From Chloroflexota bacterium (lineage in GTDB: Bacteria; Chloroflexota; Dehalococcoidia; Tepidiformales; Tepidiformaceae): 64,000 nucleotides of DNA. How positions within the stretch are numbered: position 1 is the stretch's first letter; the number at the start of each line of letters is the position of its first letter. Below, in pieces: positions 43,130 through 52,363 of this stretch. The translations under genes and the position numbers were made by a program. The notes below the pieces were generated by a model. The model was not told the origin of the DNA and did not search any database. It saw only the letters and a list, made by a program, of their open reading frames with translations. Where the stretch lies: positions 223,813 through 287,812 of the forward strand of contig JACRBT010000017.1 of assembly GCA_016234445.1 (NCBI GenBank), in the 5' to 3' direction.

Positions 43130-44344
43130 CTACCCCAGCACGCCGTTCGCCGCCAGCTCGCTGATGTCGTCCCCTTCGACCCCGAACTCCGCCAGCACCT
43201 CGAACGTGTGCTGGCCGAGGTCCGGCGCCGGCCCCCGCACGCCGATGTCGCTGCCGTACAGCTTGAAGGGCGTGTCCAGCGTCTCGAACGTGCCGAAGGT
43301 GGGGTGCTCGACGCTCGTGATCCAGCCCATCTCCCGCACCTGGGGGTCGTCGATCATGTCCGTCATCGTCGCTACCGGCGCCCAGATGAAGCCGACCTCG
43401 TCGAGCCGCTTGCCCCAGTGGGCGCGGTCGTGCTGACGCATGATGCCGTCGATCTCCGCCACGAGGGCCGGCGTATTGGCGCGAAGCTTGGCCAGGTCGT
43501 CCCAGCGCGGGTCGGTCGCCCATTCCGGCCGTTCGATGACGTCGCAGAACTTCCGCCAGTAGTCGGGGAAGGGGTTCGGCACCACCAGCAACACCCAGAG
43601 GCCGTCCGCGCAGACGTAAGAGTTCCAGATCGGGTTCACCGGCGCCTTGCGCGACATCCGCGGCGCGTTCACGCGGGAGACGAGCCCGGCGGAGAAGTCT
43701 CCCGCGATCGTCCACATCCCGCTGGCCTGGAGGGTGGTTTCGACGTGCTGGCCCTCGCCCGTCTTGTCCCGCATCCGCAGGCCCGCGAGCACGGCGGCGA
43801 GGAGGTTGAACGAGGTCGAATGGTCGCCCTGGCCGCCCCGGTTCAGGGGCGGCGGCGCGTCCGGCTCGCCCAAGAGCCCCATGATCCCCGACCGCGCCCA
43901 GAAGGCCGCGAAGTCGAACCCCGAACGGTCGGCGTCCGGCCCACGCGTCCCGTAGCCGCTGAAGGAGCAGTAGACGATGTCCTCTTTCGCCGCGTGCACG
44001 TCGTCGTAGGTCAGGCCGTACTTCACCCGGCGGCGCTGGACCAGGTTCGTCACGAAGACGTCGCACCCGGCCGCCAGCTTCCTCACCAGTTCCGGCCCGC
44101 CCGGCTTTTCCAGGTCGACGACGATCGACCGCTTGCCCCGGTTGTCGACCTGGAAGCCGTAGTTGGTTGCGAAGTCGTGGTCGTAGCCCAGGGAGCGGAG
44201 GACGAAGTAGCGGAAGATGTCGCCGTTCGGCGGTTCCACCTTGATCACGTCGGCGCCGAGGTCGGCCATGAGGGCCGTGGCCGCGGGCGCCGCCAGCCAG
44301 TTCGCGACTTCGAGCACGCGGATGCCGTCGAGAGGTGAGGCCAA
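43130..44344 (-). CDS. Class III CoA-transferase (CaiB/BaiF)
   Basis: 404 residues. Features are the opening SPLDGIRVLEVANWLAAPAA, DLGADVIKVEPPNGDIF, NRGKRSIVVDLEKPGG, then SFSGYGTRGPDADRSGFDFA with the candidate catalytic Asp, and TGEGQHVETTLQASGMW. TTG 44344 is preferred because GGAGG lies 6 nt before it; the open frame continues far upstream but without homology. Substrate unknown. The lipoprotein gene upstream ends in its own terminator, so this is a single-gene unit. Confidence 0.9.
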   Translation of the reverse strand: MASPLDGIRVLEVANWLAAPAATALMADLGADVIKVEPPNGDIFRYFVLRSLGYDHDFATNYGFQVDNRGKRSIVVDLEKPGGPELVRKLAAGCDVFVTNLVQRRRVKYGLTYDDVHAAKEDIVYCSFSGYGTRGPDADRSGFDFAAFWARSGIMGLLGEPDAPPPLNRGGQGDHSTSFNLLAAVLAGLRMRDKTGEGQHVETTLQASGMWTIAGDFSAGLVSRVNAPRMSRKAPVNPIWNSYVCADGLWVLLVVPNPFPDYWRKFCDVIERPEWATDPRWDDLAKLRANTPALVAEIDGIMRQHDRAHWGKRLDEVGFIWAPVATMTDMIDDPQVREMGWITSVEHPTFGTFETLDTPFKLYGSDIGVRGPAPDLGQHTFEVLAEFGVEGDDISELAANGVLG

Positions 44345-44404
44345 GGGTTGCCTCCGGGTGAGTTCGAGTGGTTGCGAAGTATGCCGCCCGGGGCGCGCTG
44401 ACCG

Positions 44405-44433
44405 CAATCGAAAGGCTGAACGCGGCTTCAGCC
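44405..44433 (-). terminator. Intrinsic terminator of the 244-residue lipoprotein gene
   Basis: On the minus strand GGCTGAA (44433-44427) pairs perfectly with TTCAGCC (44420-44414) around a 6-nt loop, followed by TTTCGATT. The stem overlaps the stop codon by one base. It separates this gene from the downstream CoA-transferase. Confidence 0.7.
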
Positions 44434-45167
44434 TACGGCAACGGGGGGAGGATCCAGCCGGGGTCGGCGGCGTTGGCCATTGTCGTCTCCGGCAGCGGCG
44501 GGAAGGCAATTCCAAGCTCGACGAAGCCCCCGCCCGCAACGGAGAGCGTGTCCCACCAGCGCCCGTAGGCGGACTCGTAACTGAAGATGACCAGGTACTC
44601 GGGCGGCGCGTCCGGCGGGAACCGCGCCTGCCCCGGAGCCAGCCGGTAGACGCCGAAGAGCCCGCGCGGCGCGTCATGGAGCCAGCGATCGAGGCTCGAA
44701 ACAGCGTGGTCCGGCTCCCAGAGACCACCTTCGACGTGGGAAACCCAGAAGCCCACCTTCGGCGTTCCCTCGGCCACCCCGTTGGCGCAGCGGAGCGGGT
44801 GCGGTTGGACCGGCTTTGGTCCTTCGCAGGGGTAGGAGAGGTAGTGCGCGAGCTTCTCCAGCGCCGCCCCGTCCTTCGACTCCACCGCCGCGATGATCGC
44901 ATCGATGATGGCGATTCCGCTGCGGGTGCCGGCCGGGTAGGTGCGGGGGTCTGGCTGGGGCGGCGGGACGGGCGTCGGTGTCGGCGGCTCCGGCCGCGCA
45001 GTGGCGGTCGCCGTCGGGCTGGCGGTGGCCGTTGCCGTGGGGGTGGCCGTCTCCAGGGGCGTCGCGATCCCCGTCGGGTCCGGTTCGTCTTCGCCACAGG
45101 CCGACGCAAAGGCAAACAGCGCAAGCACCGCCGCCGCCGGGAGAAGCAGTGGGCCGGTTCGTCGCAT
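44433..45167 (-). CDS. Putative lipoprotein of unknown function
   Basis: 244 residues. The N-terminal MRRTGPLLLPAAAVLALFAF followed by ASACGEDE is a lipoprotein signal with Cys near 24. A Thr/Pro/Ala-rich linker (ETATPTATATASPTATATAR) leads to a soluble domain from about residue 75 (GTRSGIAIIDAIIAAVESKD, LSYPCEGPKPVQPHPLRCAN with two Cys). No family recognised. GGAGGAG is 6 nt before the ATG. Divergent from the globin gene. Confidence 0.75.
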   Translation of the reverse strand: MRRTGPLLLPAAAVLALFAFASACGEDEPDPTGIATPLETATPTATATASPTATATARPEPPTPTPVPPPQPDPRTYPAGTRSGIAIIDAIIAAVESKDGAALEKLAHYLSYPCEGPKPVQPHPLRCANGVAEGTPKVGFWVSHVEGGLWEPDHAVSSLDRWLHDAPRGLFGVYRLAPGQARFPPDAPPEYLVIFSYESAYGRWWDTLSVAGGGFVELGIAFPPLPETTMANAADPGWILPPLP

Positions 45168-45257
45168 GAGTAACTCCTCCCCCTCCCAGACGCCACGGAG
45201 GCCCGGATGGTTCCCGGCCGCCCGTCGGTACCGCCACCGGCTGCTACGATTGGAGCC

Positions 45258-45674
45258 GTGGCGGATGCATCCCTCTTCGAGCGCGTGGGCGGGCGCGAAG
45301 GCGTCGACCGGATCGTCGAGACCTTCTACGGGTTCGTTGAAGCCGACGCCGTCCAGCGCGCGATCTACCCGGACGACCTCGAACCCGGCAAACGCAAGCT
45401 CAAGCTCTTCTTCGAACAGTGGCTCGGCGGCGAACCGGTCTACAGCGCGCTTTACGGGCACCCCCGGCTTCGGCGGCGCCACTTCCCCTTCGTCATCGAC
45501 GACCTCGCCGCCGGGCGGTGGCTCCGCTACATGCAAGCGGCGATGAGCGAATGCGGCGTCCCCCGCGAGGCCACGGCGGTCATCTTCGAACGCCTCGGGC
45601 CGCTGGCGCATCACATGGTCAACGCCGGCGAAGACATCCCCCGGGAGCCGCTTGGCGACCGCTTCATGGAGTAA
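45258..45674 (+). CDS. glbO: Truncated hemoglobin, group II (TrHbO type)
   Basis: 138 residues. Key residues are Tyr24 at B10 in ETFYGFV, proximal His75 at F8 in RRRHFPFVID, and Trp88 at G8 in GRWLRYM, the set that marks group II truncated hemoglobins. They bind O2, NO or peroxide. The GTG start is preceded by TACGAT ending 7 nt upstream, a leaderless start; a frame opening at 45207 would add non-globin residues. The convergent gene is a PLP enzyme. Confidence 0.92.
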   Translation: MADASLFERVGGREGVDRIVETFYGFVEADAVQRAIYPDDLEPGKRKLKLFFEQWLGGEPVYSALYGHPRLRRRHFPFVIDDLAAGRWLRYMQAAMSECGVPREATAVIFERLGPLAHHMVNAGEDIPREPLGDRFME

Positions 45675-45690
45675 GCCCCGGCGCGGCGGG

Positions 45691-46932
45691 TTAGTTGTAG
45701 GCTGCTCGCTGCGCTTCTGGCGCCGCCCCCGCCTTCACCTCGTCGATGCTTTCGGCCACGGCGGCCACGTACTCCCCGGCGACCGGTTCATGCACCGGAG
45801 TGCACATAACGTGGATGCCGGGAGGCGACGTCGTCGGCCCGCACATCCAGCCGCGCTTCGCCATCGCTGCCGCGACTCGCCCCATCTTCACTTCCGGCGA
45901 CCCGAACGAGAACGCCCATAGCTCTGGCGTCCCATGCACGATAACCCCCGGGATGGCCGCCACGCCGGCCGCGATCGCCGCCTTCGCCCGCATCGAAGCC
46001 GCCGCGATCTCCCGGTAGCCCGACTGCCCGAGGAAGTGCATCCCGGCCCACGCCGCAGCGATCGCCCCGCCCGGCCGCGACCCCGTGAACGTGTACGAGC
46101 TGTAGAGCCCGCTCGGCCAGTCGTCCATGCTGTAGCGCGCGAACTCCCGCAGTTCCGCCGTCCGGAACGTCACCGTCGAGGCCGGTTTCGCCGTGTACCC
46201 CGACTTGTGGAGGTCCGCCGAAACCGAACTCACCCCCGCCACCGAGAAGTCGAACGGCGGCACCGCGTGTCCCACCTGGCGCACGAACGGCGCGAGGATG
46301 CCGCCGACGCAGGCGTCCACATGGAGCCAGAGCCCGTGGCGCGCGGCAACTTCGCCCAGCGCCGGGACGGGGTCGACCAGCCCGAGTGAGTAGGTCGGCG
46401 CCGAGGCGTAGAGGGCGACGGTGTCCGCCGTGATCGCCGTCTCCATCGCCGCCACGTCTGCCCGGTAGTCCGCGCCCACCGGCACCCGGACGACTTCCAT
46501 CCCAAGGTAGTGGGCCGCCTTGCTCACCGCCGGGTGGGCCGAGTGCGCCGCGACGATGGTTGGCCGCGCCGCCCCCGGCCGGTGGACCTTGCCCCATTCC
46601 CTCGCCGCGTGGATCGCGAGGAAGATGCTCTCGGTGCCGCCCGACGTGAAGATGCCGGCCGCGCCCTCCGGCGCCGAGAGGAGCCACTGGACCGTCGCCA
46701 GGGTCTCCTCTTCCATCCGCCCGATGCTGGGGAAAGCCCGCAGCCCGAGGCCGTTCTCCACAAGGAACATCCCGAACGCCTCCCGGAGCACGTCCTCGAG
46801 TTCGTCGCCCGCGTACCAGACATAAGCACCGTGGCGGCCATGCTTCCAGTCGAGGTCGTGACCGCGCATCGCCGCCATCTCCGCGCGGAGCTGTTCCCAC
46901 CGCTGGCCGGTCTCCGGCAGTTGCATCCCCAC
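45691..46932 (-). CDS. PLP-dependent group II decarboxylase/sphingosine phosphate lyase-like enzyme
   Basis: 413 residues. The PLP Lys is Lys243 in SADLHKSGYTAKP, with HVDACVGG holding the ring Asp and FTSGGTESIFLA the phosphate loop. Among the family it most resembles sphingosine-1-phosphate lyase and related aspartate aminotransferase-fold decarboxylases (also tyrosine decarboxylase/MfnA); the substrate may be a phospho-amino alcohol or an amino acid. GTG 46932 is preferred over ATG 46926 because GGAGG ends 7 nt before it. TAGAAT (46972-46967) is a likely -10. Confidence 0.88.
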   Translation of the reverse strand: MGMQLPETGQRWEQLRAEMAAMRGHDLDWKHGRHGAYVWYAGDELEDVLREAFGMFLVENGLGLRAFPSIGRMEEETLATVQWLLSAPEGAAGIFTSGGTESIFLAIHAAREWGKVHRPGAARPTIVAAHSAHPAVSKAAHYLGMEVVRVPVGADYRADVAAMETAITADTVALYASAPTYSLGLVDPVPALGEVAARHGLWLHVDACVGGILAPFVRQVGHAVPPFDFSVAGVSSVSADLHKSGYTAKPASTVTFRTAELREFARYSMDDWPSGLYSSYTFTGSRPGGAIAAAWAGMHFLGQSGYREIAAASMRAKAAIAAGVAAIPGVIVHGTPELWAFSFGSPEVKMGRVAAAMAKRGWMCGPTTSPPGIHVMCTPVHEPVAGEYVAAVAESIDEVKAGAAPEAQRAAYN

Positions 46933-46999
46933 GTCGCGTCCTCCGATTCGGCGTTCGTCGTAGCGGATTCTACTGCCGGGCGGCTTACAATCGGCGGGA

Positions 47000-48322
47000 A
47001 TGGCCTCTGCCGTCACGGCCCTTCCCGCGCGGCTCCTTCGCGCCTTCGACCTCCGGCTGGTCCGCGCCTCGCGTGAAGCGCGCAAAGGCGTCCACGAACT
47101 CGGCCCCGGGATCATCACCGGCGTTGCCGACGACGACCCCTCCGGCATCGCGACCTATTCGCTTGCCGGCGCCAACCACGGCTACTCGCTTCTCTGGCTC
47201 AGCCTCGTGACCTTCCCGATGAACTTCGCGGTGCAGTCCATCTGCGCTCGGATCGGCCTCGTCAGCGGGCGCGGGTTGGCCGGCGTCATCGGCCAACACT
47301 ACGGCCGCCGCTGGCTCTACCCGGTCGTCGTCCTCCTCCTCGTCGCCAACACCGTGAACATCGGCGCCGACATCGCCGCCATCGCCGCCGGGATCGACCT
47401 GATCACGCCCATCCCGGCCGCGCTGATGGTGGTCCCGGTTGGGGTCGCGATCGCGCTTGTCGAAATCGTGATGCCCTATGCCCGGTTCGCCGCCTACCTG
47501 AAGGTGCTCACGCTCGTCGTCTTCGCCTACGTCGTCGGCGCCTTCGTCGCCGGGCCGGATTGGGGCGAAGCCCTCCGCGGCACCACGGTCCCCGACGTCA
47601 CCTTCGACCGGGGCCTGGTCGCGACCGTCGTCGCCATCCTCGGGACCACGATTTCCCCGTACCTCTTCTTCTGGCAGGCGTCGGAGGAAGTGGAAGAAGA
47701 GGAACGCCTGGGCATCGTTGCGCCCCAGCCCGGCAACACCGAGGTGCGAGCCCTCCTCCGCGCCTCCCGCTTCGACGTCGGCTTCGGGATGCTCATGGCG
47801 AACGTCGGCTTCTACTTTGTCGTCCTCACGACAGCCGCGACTCTGTTCGCCTCCGGCGCCGAGATCACGAGCGCCCGCGACGCCGCCGAAGCCCTGCGGC
47901 CCCTCGCCGGCGACTCCGCGACCCTGCTCTTCGCCGTCGGGTTCATCGGCACCGGGTTGCTGGCGGTCCCGGTCCTCGCCGGGTCCGGGGCCTACGCCGT
48001 CTCCGAGCTCTTCGACTGGCCCAAGGGCCTGAACCGCACCTTCCGCCGCGCCCCCCAGTTCTACGGCGTCATCGCCCTCGCGACGATCGTCGGGATCGGG
48101 CTGAACTTCTCGCCGCTCGGCGAGATCGAAGCGCTCTACTTCGCGGCGATCCTCAACGGTGTCATCGCCCCTGTCATCCTCGCCTTCATCATGCTCGCCG
48201 CCCGTGACCGCCGGATCCTCGGGGAGAACGTGGCCGGGCGCCCGGCCGTGGTCTTCGGCTGGATCACAACCGTCGCGATGGCCGCGGCCTCGCTGGTCAT
48301 GTTCGCCACCCTGGTCTGGTGA
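47000..48322 (+). CDS. Nramp-related metal ion transporter
   Basis: 440 residues with about eleven membrane helices, Nramp (SLC11) fold. In canonical Nramps helix 1 carries DPGN and helix 6 MPHN for Mn/Fe. Here helix 1 reads DDDPSG (44-49) and helix 6 SPYL (219-222), so the metal-ligand Asn and Met are replaced. It belongs to the Nramp-related branch that may transport Mg, other ions or be uncoupled. TACAAT ends 8 nt before the ATG, so it has at most a minimal leader. It is divergent from the PLP enzyme gene. Confidence 0.85.
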   Translation: MASAVTALPARLLRAFDLRLVRASREARKGVHELGPGIITGVADDDPSGIATYSLAGANHGYSLLWLSLVTFPMNFAVQSICARIGLVSGRGLAGVIGQHYGRRWLYPVVVLLLVANTVNIGADIAAIAAGIDLITPIPAALMVVPVGVAIALVEIVMPYARFAAYLKVLTLVVFAYVVGAFVAGPDWGEALRGTTVPDVTFDRGLVATVVAILGTTISPYLFFWQASEEVEEEERLGIVAPQPGNTEVRALLRASRFDVGFGMLMANVGFYFVVLTTAATLFASGAEITSARDAAEALRPLAGDSATLLFAVGFIGTGLLAVPVLAGSGAYAVSELFDWPKGLNRTFRRAPQFYGVIALATIVGIGLNFSPLGEIEALYFAAILNGVIAPVILAFIMLAARDRRILGENVAGRPAVVFGWITTVAMAAASLVMFATLVW

Positions 48323-48377
48323 CGAAGCCACTCCCGGGGCAAGCGTCCGGCCCTCGCGATTTGCTACACTTCGCCGC

Positions 48378-49304
48378 ATGGACCCCCAGGTCGAAGCCCT
48401 TCTTCCCACCATCGAAGCCGACACCGCCGGGCGCCTCGCCGCCTTCCGCGCCGACCTCGCCGGTGTCCGCCGTCAGCGCGACGAGATGGCGAGGGCGACG
48501 TGGTACCAGGGCGCGAAGGTCGCGCTCCAGGAAGACCGCACGATCCCCGGCCCCGCGGGAGACATCCCCATCCGCGTCTTCGTCCCCGAGAACCCCGCGG
48601 GCGCCTACCTCCACATCCACGGCGGCGGCTGGGTCACCGGCTCCGAGAAGAACCAGGACCCGCTCCTCCGGGGCATCGCCGCCGGCGCGGGCGTGACCGT
48701 CGTCTCCGTCGGCTACCGGCTCGCGCCCGAACATCCCTACCCGGCGGGGCTCGACGACTGCTACGCCGCCAGCCGCTGGCTCGACGAGAAGGCGGCGGCC
48801 CTCGGCGCCACCGACCCAACCGCGCTCGCCATCGGCGGCGAATCAGCCGGCGCGAATCTTGCTGCGGCCGTCCTCCTCCGTCGACGCGACCACATGGACG
48901 AACCCTACCGTGCGGCTGTTTTCACCTACGGCGTGTTCTCGGCCGTCTACGACCTGCCCTCGATGAAGGCGATGTGGGACCGCAACCTCGTCCTCAGCGG
49001 GCCGATCATGGAGTTCTTCTCCGAGTGCTACGCGAAGGGCCGCGACCTCAAGCATCCCTACATCTCGCCGCTCTATGCCGACCTCCGGGGGCTCCCGCCC
49101 GCCATCTTCAGCGTCGGCACCCTCGACCACCTCTACTCGGACACGCTGATGATGGAGCACGCCTGGCGGAAAGCAGGGAACGAGGCCGAACTCTACCAAT
49201 ACCTCGACGGCCCCCACGGCTACAACCTCTTCCCCATCGACATGGCCCGGCAGTCGAACGACCGCATCACCGCGTTCCTGAGGGAGCACGTCGGCCGGTC
49301 CTGA
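48378..49304 (+). CDS. Alpha/beta hydrolase of the hormone-sensitive-lipase family
   Basis: 308 residues. HGGGW (81-85) makes the oxyanion hole; nucleophile Ser156 lies in GGESAGAN; the late GTLDHLYSD and GPHGYN provide Asp and His. These are esterases or lipases of bacterial family IV. No signal peptide, so cytoplasmic. TACACT ends 7 nt before the ATG, a leaderless start. It is followed by the second copy of the dispersed intergenic element. Confidence 0.9.
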   Translation: MDPQVEALLPTIEADTAGRLAAFRADLAGVRRQRDEMARATWYQGAKVALQEDRTIPGPAGDIPIRVFVPENPAGAYLHIHGGGWVTGSEKNQDPLLRGIAAGAGVTVVSVGYRLAPEHPYPAGLDDCYAASRWLDEKAAALGATDPTALAIGGESAGANLAAAVLLRRRDHMDEPYRAAVFTYGVFSAVYDLPSMKAMWDRNLVLSGPIMEFFSECYAKGRDLKHPYISPLYADLRGLPPAIFSVGTLDHLYSDTLMMEHAWRKAGNEAELYQYLDGPHGYNLFPIDMARQSNDRITAFLREHVGRS

Positions 49305-49318
49305 CCCTGCGCACGCGC

Positions 49319-49540
49319 CCCCATCCGTACCGCGACCGCTAAGGAACAAACGCTGAGTTCCTGCCCTCAACACCGGGCGCAGCCCGATCGCGCTGTGAGG
49401 AAGCGGTTGGCCCGAACCCACGCGATGCTCCGACGGCCGGGCTCCCAGGCGCCGAACGCGAGGGCACGCGGGAAACCACTCCTTCACAGTCGTGGCACGG
49501 CAAACCGCGGCCCGCGCGACTTCCGTACCGCGACCGGCAA
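49319..49540 (+). repeat. Dispersed intergenic element, copy B
   Basis: Shares ordered blocks with copy A at 10929-11165: CCATCCGTACCGCGACCG at the left end, GTGAGGAAGCGGTTGGCCCG (49395-49414), GGAAACCACTCCTTCACAGT (49471-49490), GGCACGGC (49494-49501) and CCGTACCGCGACCG at the right end. The segments between are diverged in sequence but of similar length. It occupies the 270-bp gap between a hydrolase gene and dedA; no coding frame is credible here. Confidence 0.72.
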
Positions 49541-49576
49541 CGCCGGAGCTCCTGGCCGAATCCCTGCCGTTCGCCG

Positions 49577-50191
49577 TTACGTCCGCGCCGCGCGCCGCCG
49601 CGCGTACTCCCGCGCCAGGTGGAACATCGCCGGCGCCGTCGAGACCACCACCATGATCACCACCATCCCCGTGAAGAACAGCTCAAGGTTCTCCACTTTC
49701 TTCCCGAACCAATAGCCGAGGACCGTCATCGACGTTACCCAGGCGACGCCGCCCACGACGTTGAACACCACGAACTTCCGGTAGGGCATCTGGGCCGCCC
49801 CGGCTACCGTCGGCGCGAACGTCCGGATCAGCGCCAGGAAGCGGGCGATGATGATCGTCTTGCCCCCGTGGCGGTCGTAGAAGTCCTGCGCCCGCTCCAG
49901 GTGGCGCCGATGGAACCAGCGCGAGTCCTCGCGGTTGAAGAGCCGCGGCCCCGTGTGCTTTCCGATCTGGTAACCCACGGCGTCGCCCATCACGGCCGCG
50001 AGGATGAGGAGCGGGATGAGGACCAGGATGTCGAGTTCGTTTCGCCCGGCGAGCAGGCCCGCGGTGATCAGCAATGTGTCGCCCGGGAGGAAGAAGCCGA
50101 TAAGGAGCCCGGTTTCGGCGAAGACGATCGCGAACAACCCGGCGTAGCCGACGGTGACGATGAGCGCTTCGAGGTCGACTCCGGGGATCAC
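49577..50191 (-). CDS. DedA-family membrane protein
   Basis: 204 residues with about five to six membrane segments. Family features are FAETGLLIGFFLPGDTLLIT near the start, the basic segment IIIARFLALIRTFAPTVAGA with the conserved Arg-Phe pair, and NVVGGVAWVTSMTVLGYWFG. DedA proteins flip undecaprenyl phosphate or other lipids and affect envelope stability. The start is GTG, with TAGGCT ending 7 nt upstream (leaderless). No related genes adjoin. Confidence 0.92.
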   Translation of the reverse strand: MIPGVDLEALIVTVGYAGLFAIVFAETGLLIGFFLPGDTLLITAGLLAGRNELDILVLIPLLILAAVMGDAVGYQIGKHTGPRLFNREDSRWFHRRHLERAQDFYDRHGGKTIIIARFLALIRTFAPTVAGAAQMPYRKFVVFNVVGGVAWVTSMTVLGYWFGKKVENLELFFTGMVVIMVVVSTAPAMFHLAREYARRRAART

Positions 50192-50258
50192 TTCCCCAAG
50201 CCTACAGGAATCGGCGCTTCTGGCGGAGCGGAACCGCGCTCCCGGCGTGTCCGGGGCC

Positions 50259-51305
50259 TTAACCGCGCGGCCGCAGCCCCGCGACGTCGGCCATCAGCTC
50301 CATCGCTTCCGGCTGGTCCGAGTTGATGGTGAGTCCCGTGATCCCCGAATCCGCCCAGGCGAGGAAGCGTTCCCGGATCCGGGCGGGCGGCCCCACCAGC
50401 GACATCTCGTCGCAGTACTCATCCGGCACCGCCTCGATCGCCTCGCCTTTGCGGTGGGACAGGTACAGCTCCTGGATCGTCTTCGCGGCGTCGCCGTATC
50501 CCCGCCGGACCATCATGTCGTTGTGGAAGTTCTTGTCGCGGTGGCCCATCCCGCCGACGTAGAGGGCGATGTTCGGCTTCATCCGGCGGAACGCCTCGCG
50601 GACGTCGTTCGTGATGGTGACGGTGGCGCCTGACTGGATCTCCAGGTCCTTGAACGACTTACCGCCGCCCGCCCGGGCGAAACCTTCCTCAAGCCATGGC
50701 TTGTAGATTTTCATGCTCCCCGGCACGAACCCCAGCGGCAGCCATCCGTCCGCGAGCTCCGCGGTCAGCTTCACGTTCGACTCCGTGCCCGTGCCCAGCC
50801 AGATCGGCAGCGACGGGTTCATGTGGAGGATCGACTTCAGGGGCTTGCCGATGCCCATCGCCCCCGGGCCCGTGTAGGGCAACGAGATCTCCTTGCCCTC
50901 GTGGCGGACCGGCTCCTCGCGCTCGAAGATCTTCTTCATGATCTCCACGTAGTCGCGGATCCGGTAGTACGGACGGCCCCAGGGCTGCCCATACCAGCCC
51001 TCGACAATCTGCGGCCCCGAAACGCCAAGCCCGCAGATCACCCGGTTCCCGCCCGCCATCGCGTCCACCGTCTGCACCGACATCGCCGTGGCGGCGGGCG
51101 TTCGCGCGGCCAGCTGGATGATCCCCGTCCCCAGGCGGATGTGCTTCGTCAGTGCCGCCAGGTAGGCGAGTGGCGTGATCGCGTCCGAGCCATAGGCCTC
51201 GGCCGTCCAGACGGAGTCATACCCGAGCTTTTCGGCCGCCAGCACTTTCTCCACCGGCACCCGCATCTGGGCGCCCGAATAGCCAATCCCGATCCCGAGT
51301 TTCAT
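50259..51305 (-). CDS. LLM-class (luciferase-like) F420-dependent oxidoreductase
   Basis: 348 residues. The opening MKLGIGIGYSGAQM and GYDSVWTAEAYGSDAITPLA, then RLGTGIIQLAARTPAATAMS and GGNRVICGLGVSGPQIVEGW, are typical of TIM-barrel F420-dependent oxidoreductases such as MER- or HMD-like proteins. F420 binding is inferred; cofC and cofD are present in the window. Substrate unknown. GAAGGGAG lies before the ATG. The ABC importer genes lie upstream with a terminator between. Confidence 0.85.
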   Translation of the reverse strand: MKLGIGIGYSGAQMRVPVEKVLAAEKLGYDSVWTAEAYGSDAITPLAYLAALTKHIRLGTGIIQLAARTPAATAMSVQTVDAMAGGNRVICGLGVSGPQIVEGWYGQPWGRPYYRIRDYVEIMKKIFEREEPVRHEGKEISLPYTGPGAMGIGKPLKSILHMNPSLPIWLGTGTESNVKLTAELADGWLPLGFVPGSMKIYKPWLEEGFARAGGGKSFKDLEIQSGATVTITNDVREAFRRMKPNIALYVGGMGHRDKNFHNDMMVRRGYGDAAKTIQELYLSHRKGEAIEAVPDEYCDEMSLVGPPARIRERFLAWADSGITGLTINSDQPEAMELMADVAGLRPRG

Positions 51306-51390
51306 CACGCGCTCCCTTCCCGCGGCGACGCTGCCGCCGGGCACGGTCGCATTCTACCGGCGCGCTCCCACGGCCGCTCGCGGCGACACA

Positions 51391-51421
51391 GAAGGGGCGG
51401 GTCTCTTGCGAAACCCGCCCC
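51391..51421 (-). terminator. Intrinsic terminator after the ABC importer operon
   Basis: On the minus strand GGGGCGGGT (51421-51413) pairs perfectly with ACCCGCCCC (51402-51394), followed by TTCTGTG. It lies about 30 bp after the last permease gene and upstream of the LLM oxidoreductase gene. Confidence 0.8.
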
Positions 51422-51448
51422 CCGCTGATGGCGTTGCCGCTTGGGGTG

Positions 51449-52363
51449 CTAGCGGCTTCCCCGCATTCGCGGGTCGAGGACGTCCCGGAGGGCGTCGCCC
51501 AACATGTTGAAGCCATACACCGTGAAGAAGATCGCGAGCCCCGGGAAGATTGCCATGTGCGGCGCCCGGACCATGTATTCGCGGGCTTCGTTGAGCATGC
51601 GGCCCCAGCTCGCTGTCGGCGGCTGGACCCCATAGCCAAGGAAGGCAAGCGACGATTCGACCAGCACCGCCCCGCCGATCTGGATGGAGGCGCTGACGAT
51701 GAGGACGGGCAGCACGTTGGGCACAACATGGCGGTTGATGATGCGGACGTCCCGCGCCCCCAACACCCTCGCGGCTTCAACGTACTGGTTCTGTTTGGCT
51801 GAGATAGTGGCCCCCCGGAGGATTCGCGACGACCCGAGCGAGGTCAGCACCCCCACCGAGAGGATGATCCGCGTCAACACCGGCACCTGCTGGAGCGATG
51901 TCACGAGGAGGATGATGAAGATGAGCCCCGGGAGGGCGATCCCGATGTCGACCAGCCGCTGGACCAGCATGTCGAACCAGCCGCCGAAGTAGCCGGAGGT
52001 GACGCCCAGTGCCAGCGCCACGAGGGCACTCAGCGAGACAACGCCGAAGCCGATGATGATCGAAGTCCGCGCCCCGTAAACGATGCGTGTGTACAGGTCA
52101 CGGCCCTGCTGGTCGGTCCCGAACCAGTGTCCCGACGACGGGCCCAGCAGCCGATCCCTCAGGGACTGGCTGACGTCAGGGTCCTGCGTTGTGAAGAGAC
52201 CGGGGGCAAGGGCCATCGCGATCAGGAGTATGACGACGAAGGCGCCGAACGCCCCGAGGGGTTTATGCCGGACGAACGAGGCGATCGTCTGCCAGAAGCG
52301 GATCGCGAGCGGTGGCCGCGGCCGCATCACGTACTGTTCGAGGAGGTGGGCGTCGGTTGCCAC
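51449..52363 (-). CDS. ABC transporter permease, DppC/OppC family
   Basis: 304 residues with about six membrane helices and the N-terminal extension of the family. The EAA-loop region reads QYVEAARVLGARDVRIINRH, after the helix ISAKQ; the opening FGTDQQGRDLYTRIVYGART is the typical OppC-N segment. It pairs with the DppB-type permease upstream; the GTG start overlaps that gene by one base (TAGTG). It would import peptides, nickel or other compounds; the substrate is decided by the lipoprotein at 53347-55146. Confidence 0.93.
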   Translation of the reverse strand: MATDAHLLEQYVMRPRPPLAIRFWQTIASFVRHKPLGAFGAFVVILLIAMALAPGLFTTQDPDVSQSLRDRLLGPSSGHWFGTDQQGRDLYTRIVYGARTSIIIGFGVVSLSALVALALGVTSGYFGGWFDMLVQRLVDIGIALPGLIFIILLVTSLQQVPVLTRIILSVGVLTSLGSSRILRGATISAKQNQYVEAARVLGARDVRIINRHVVPNVLPVLIVSASIQIGGAVLVESSLAFLGYGVQPPTASWGRMLNEAREYMVRAPHMAIFPGLAIFFTVYGFNMLGDALRDVLDPRMRGSR

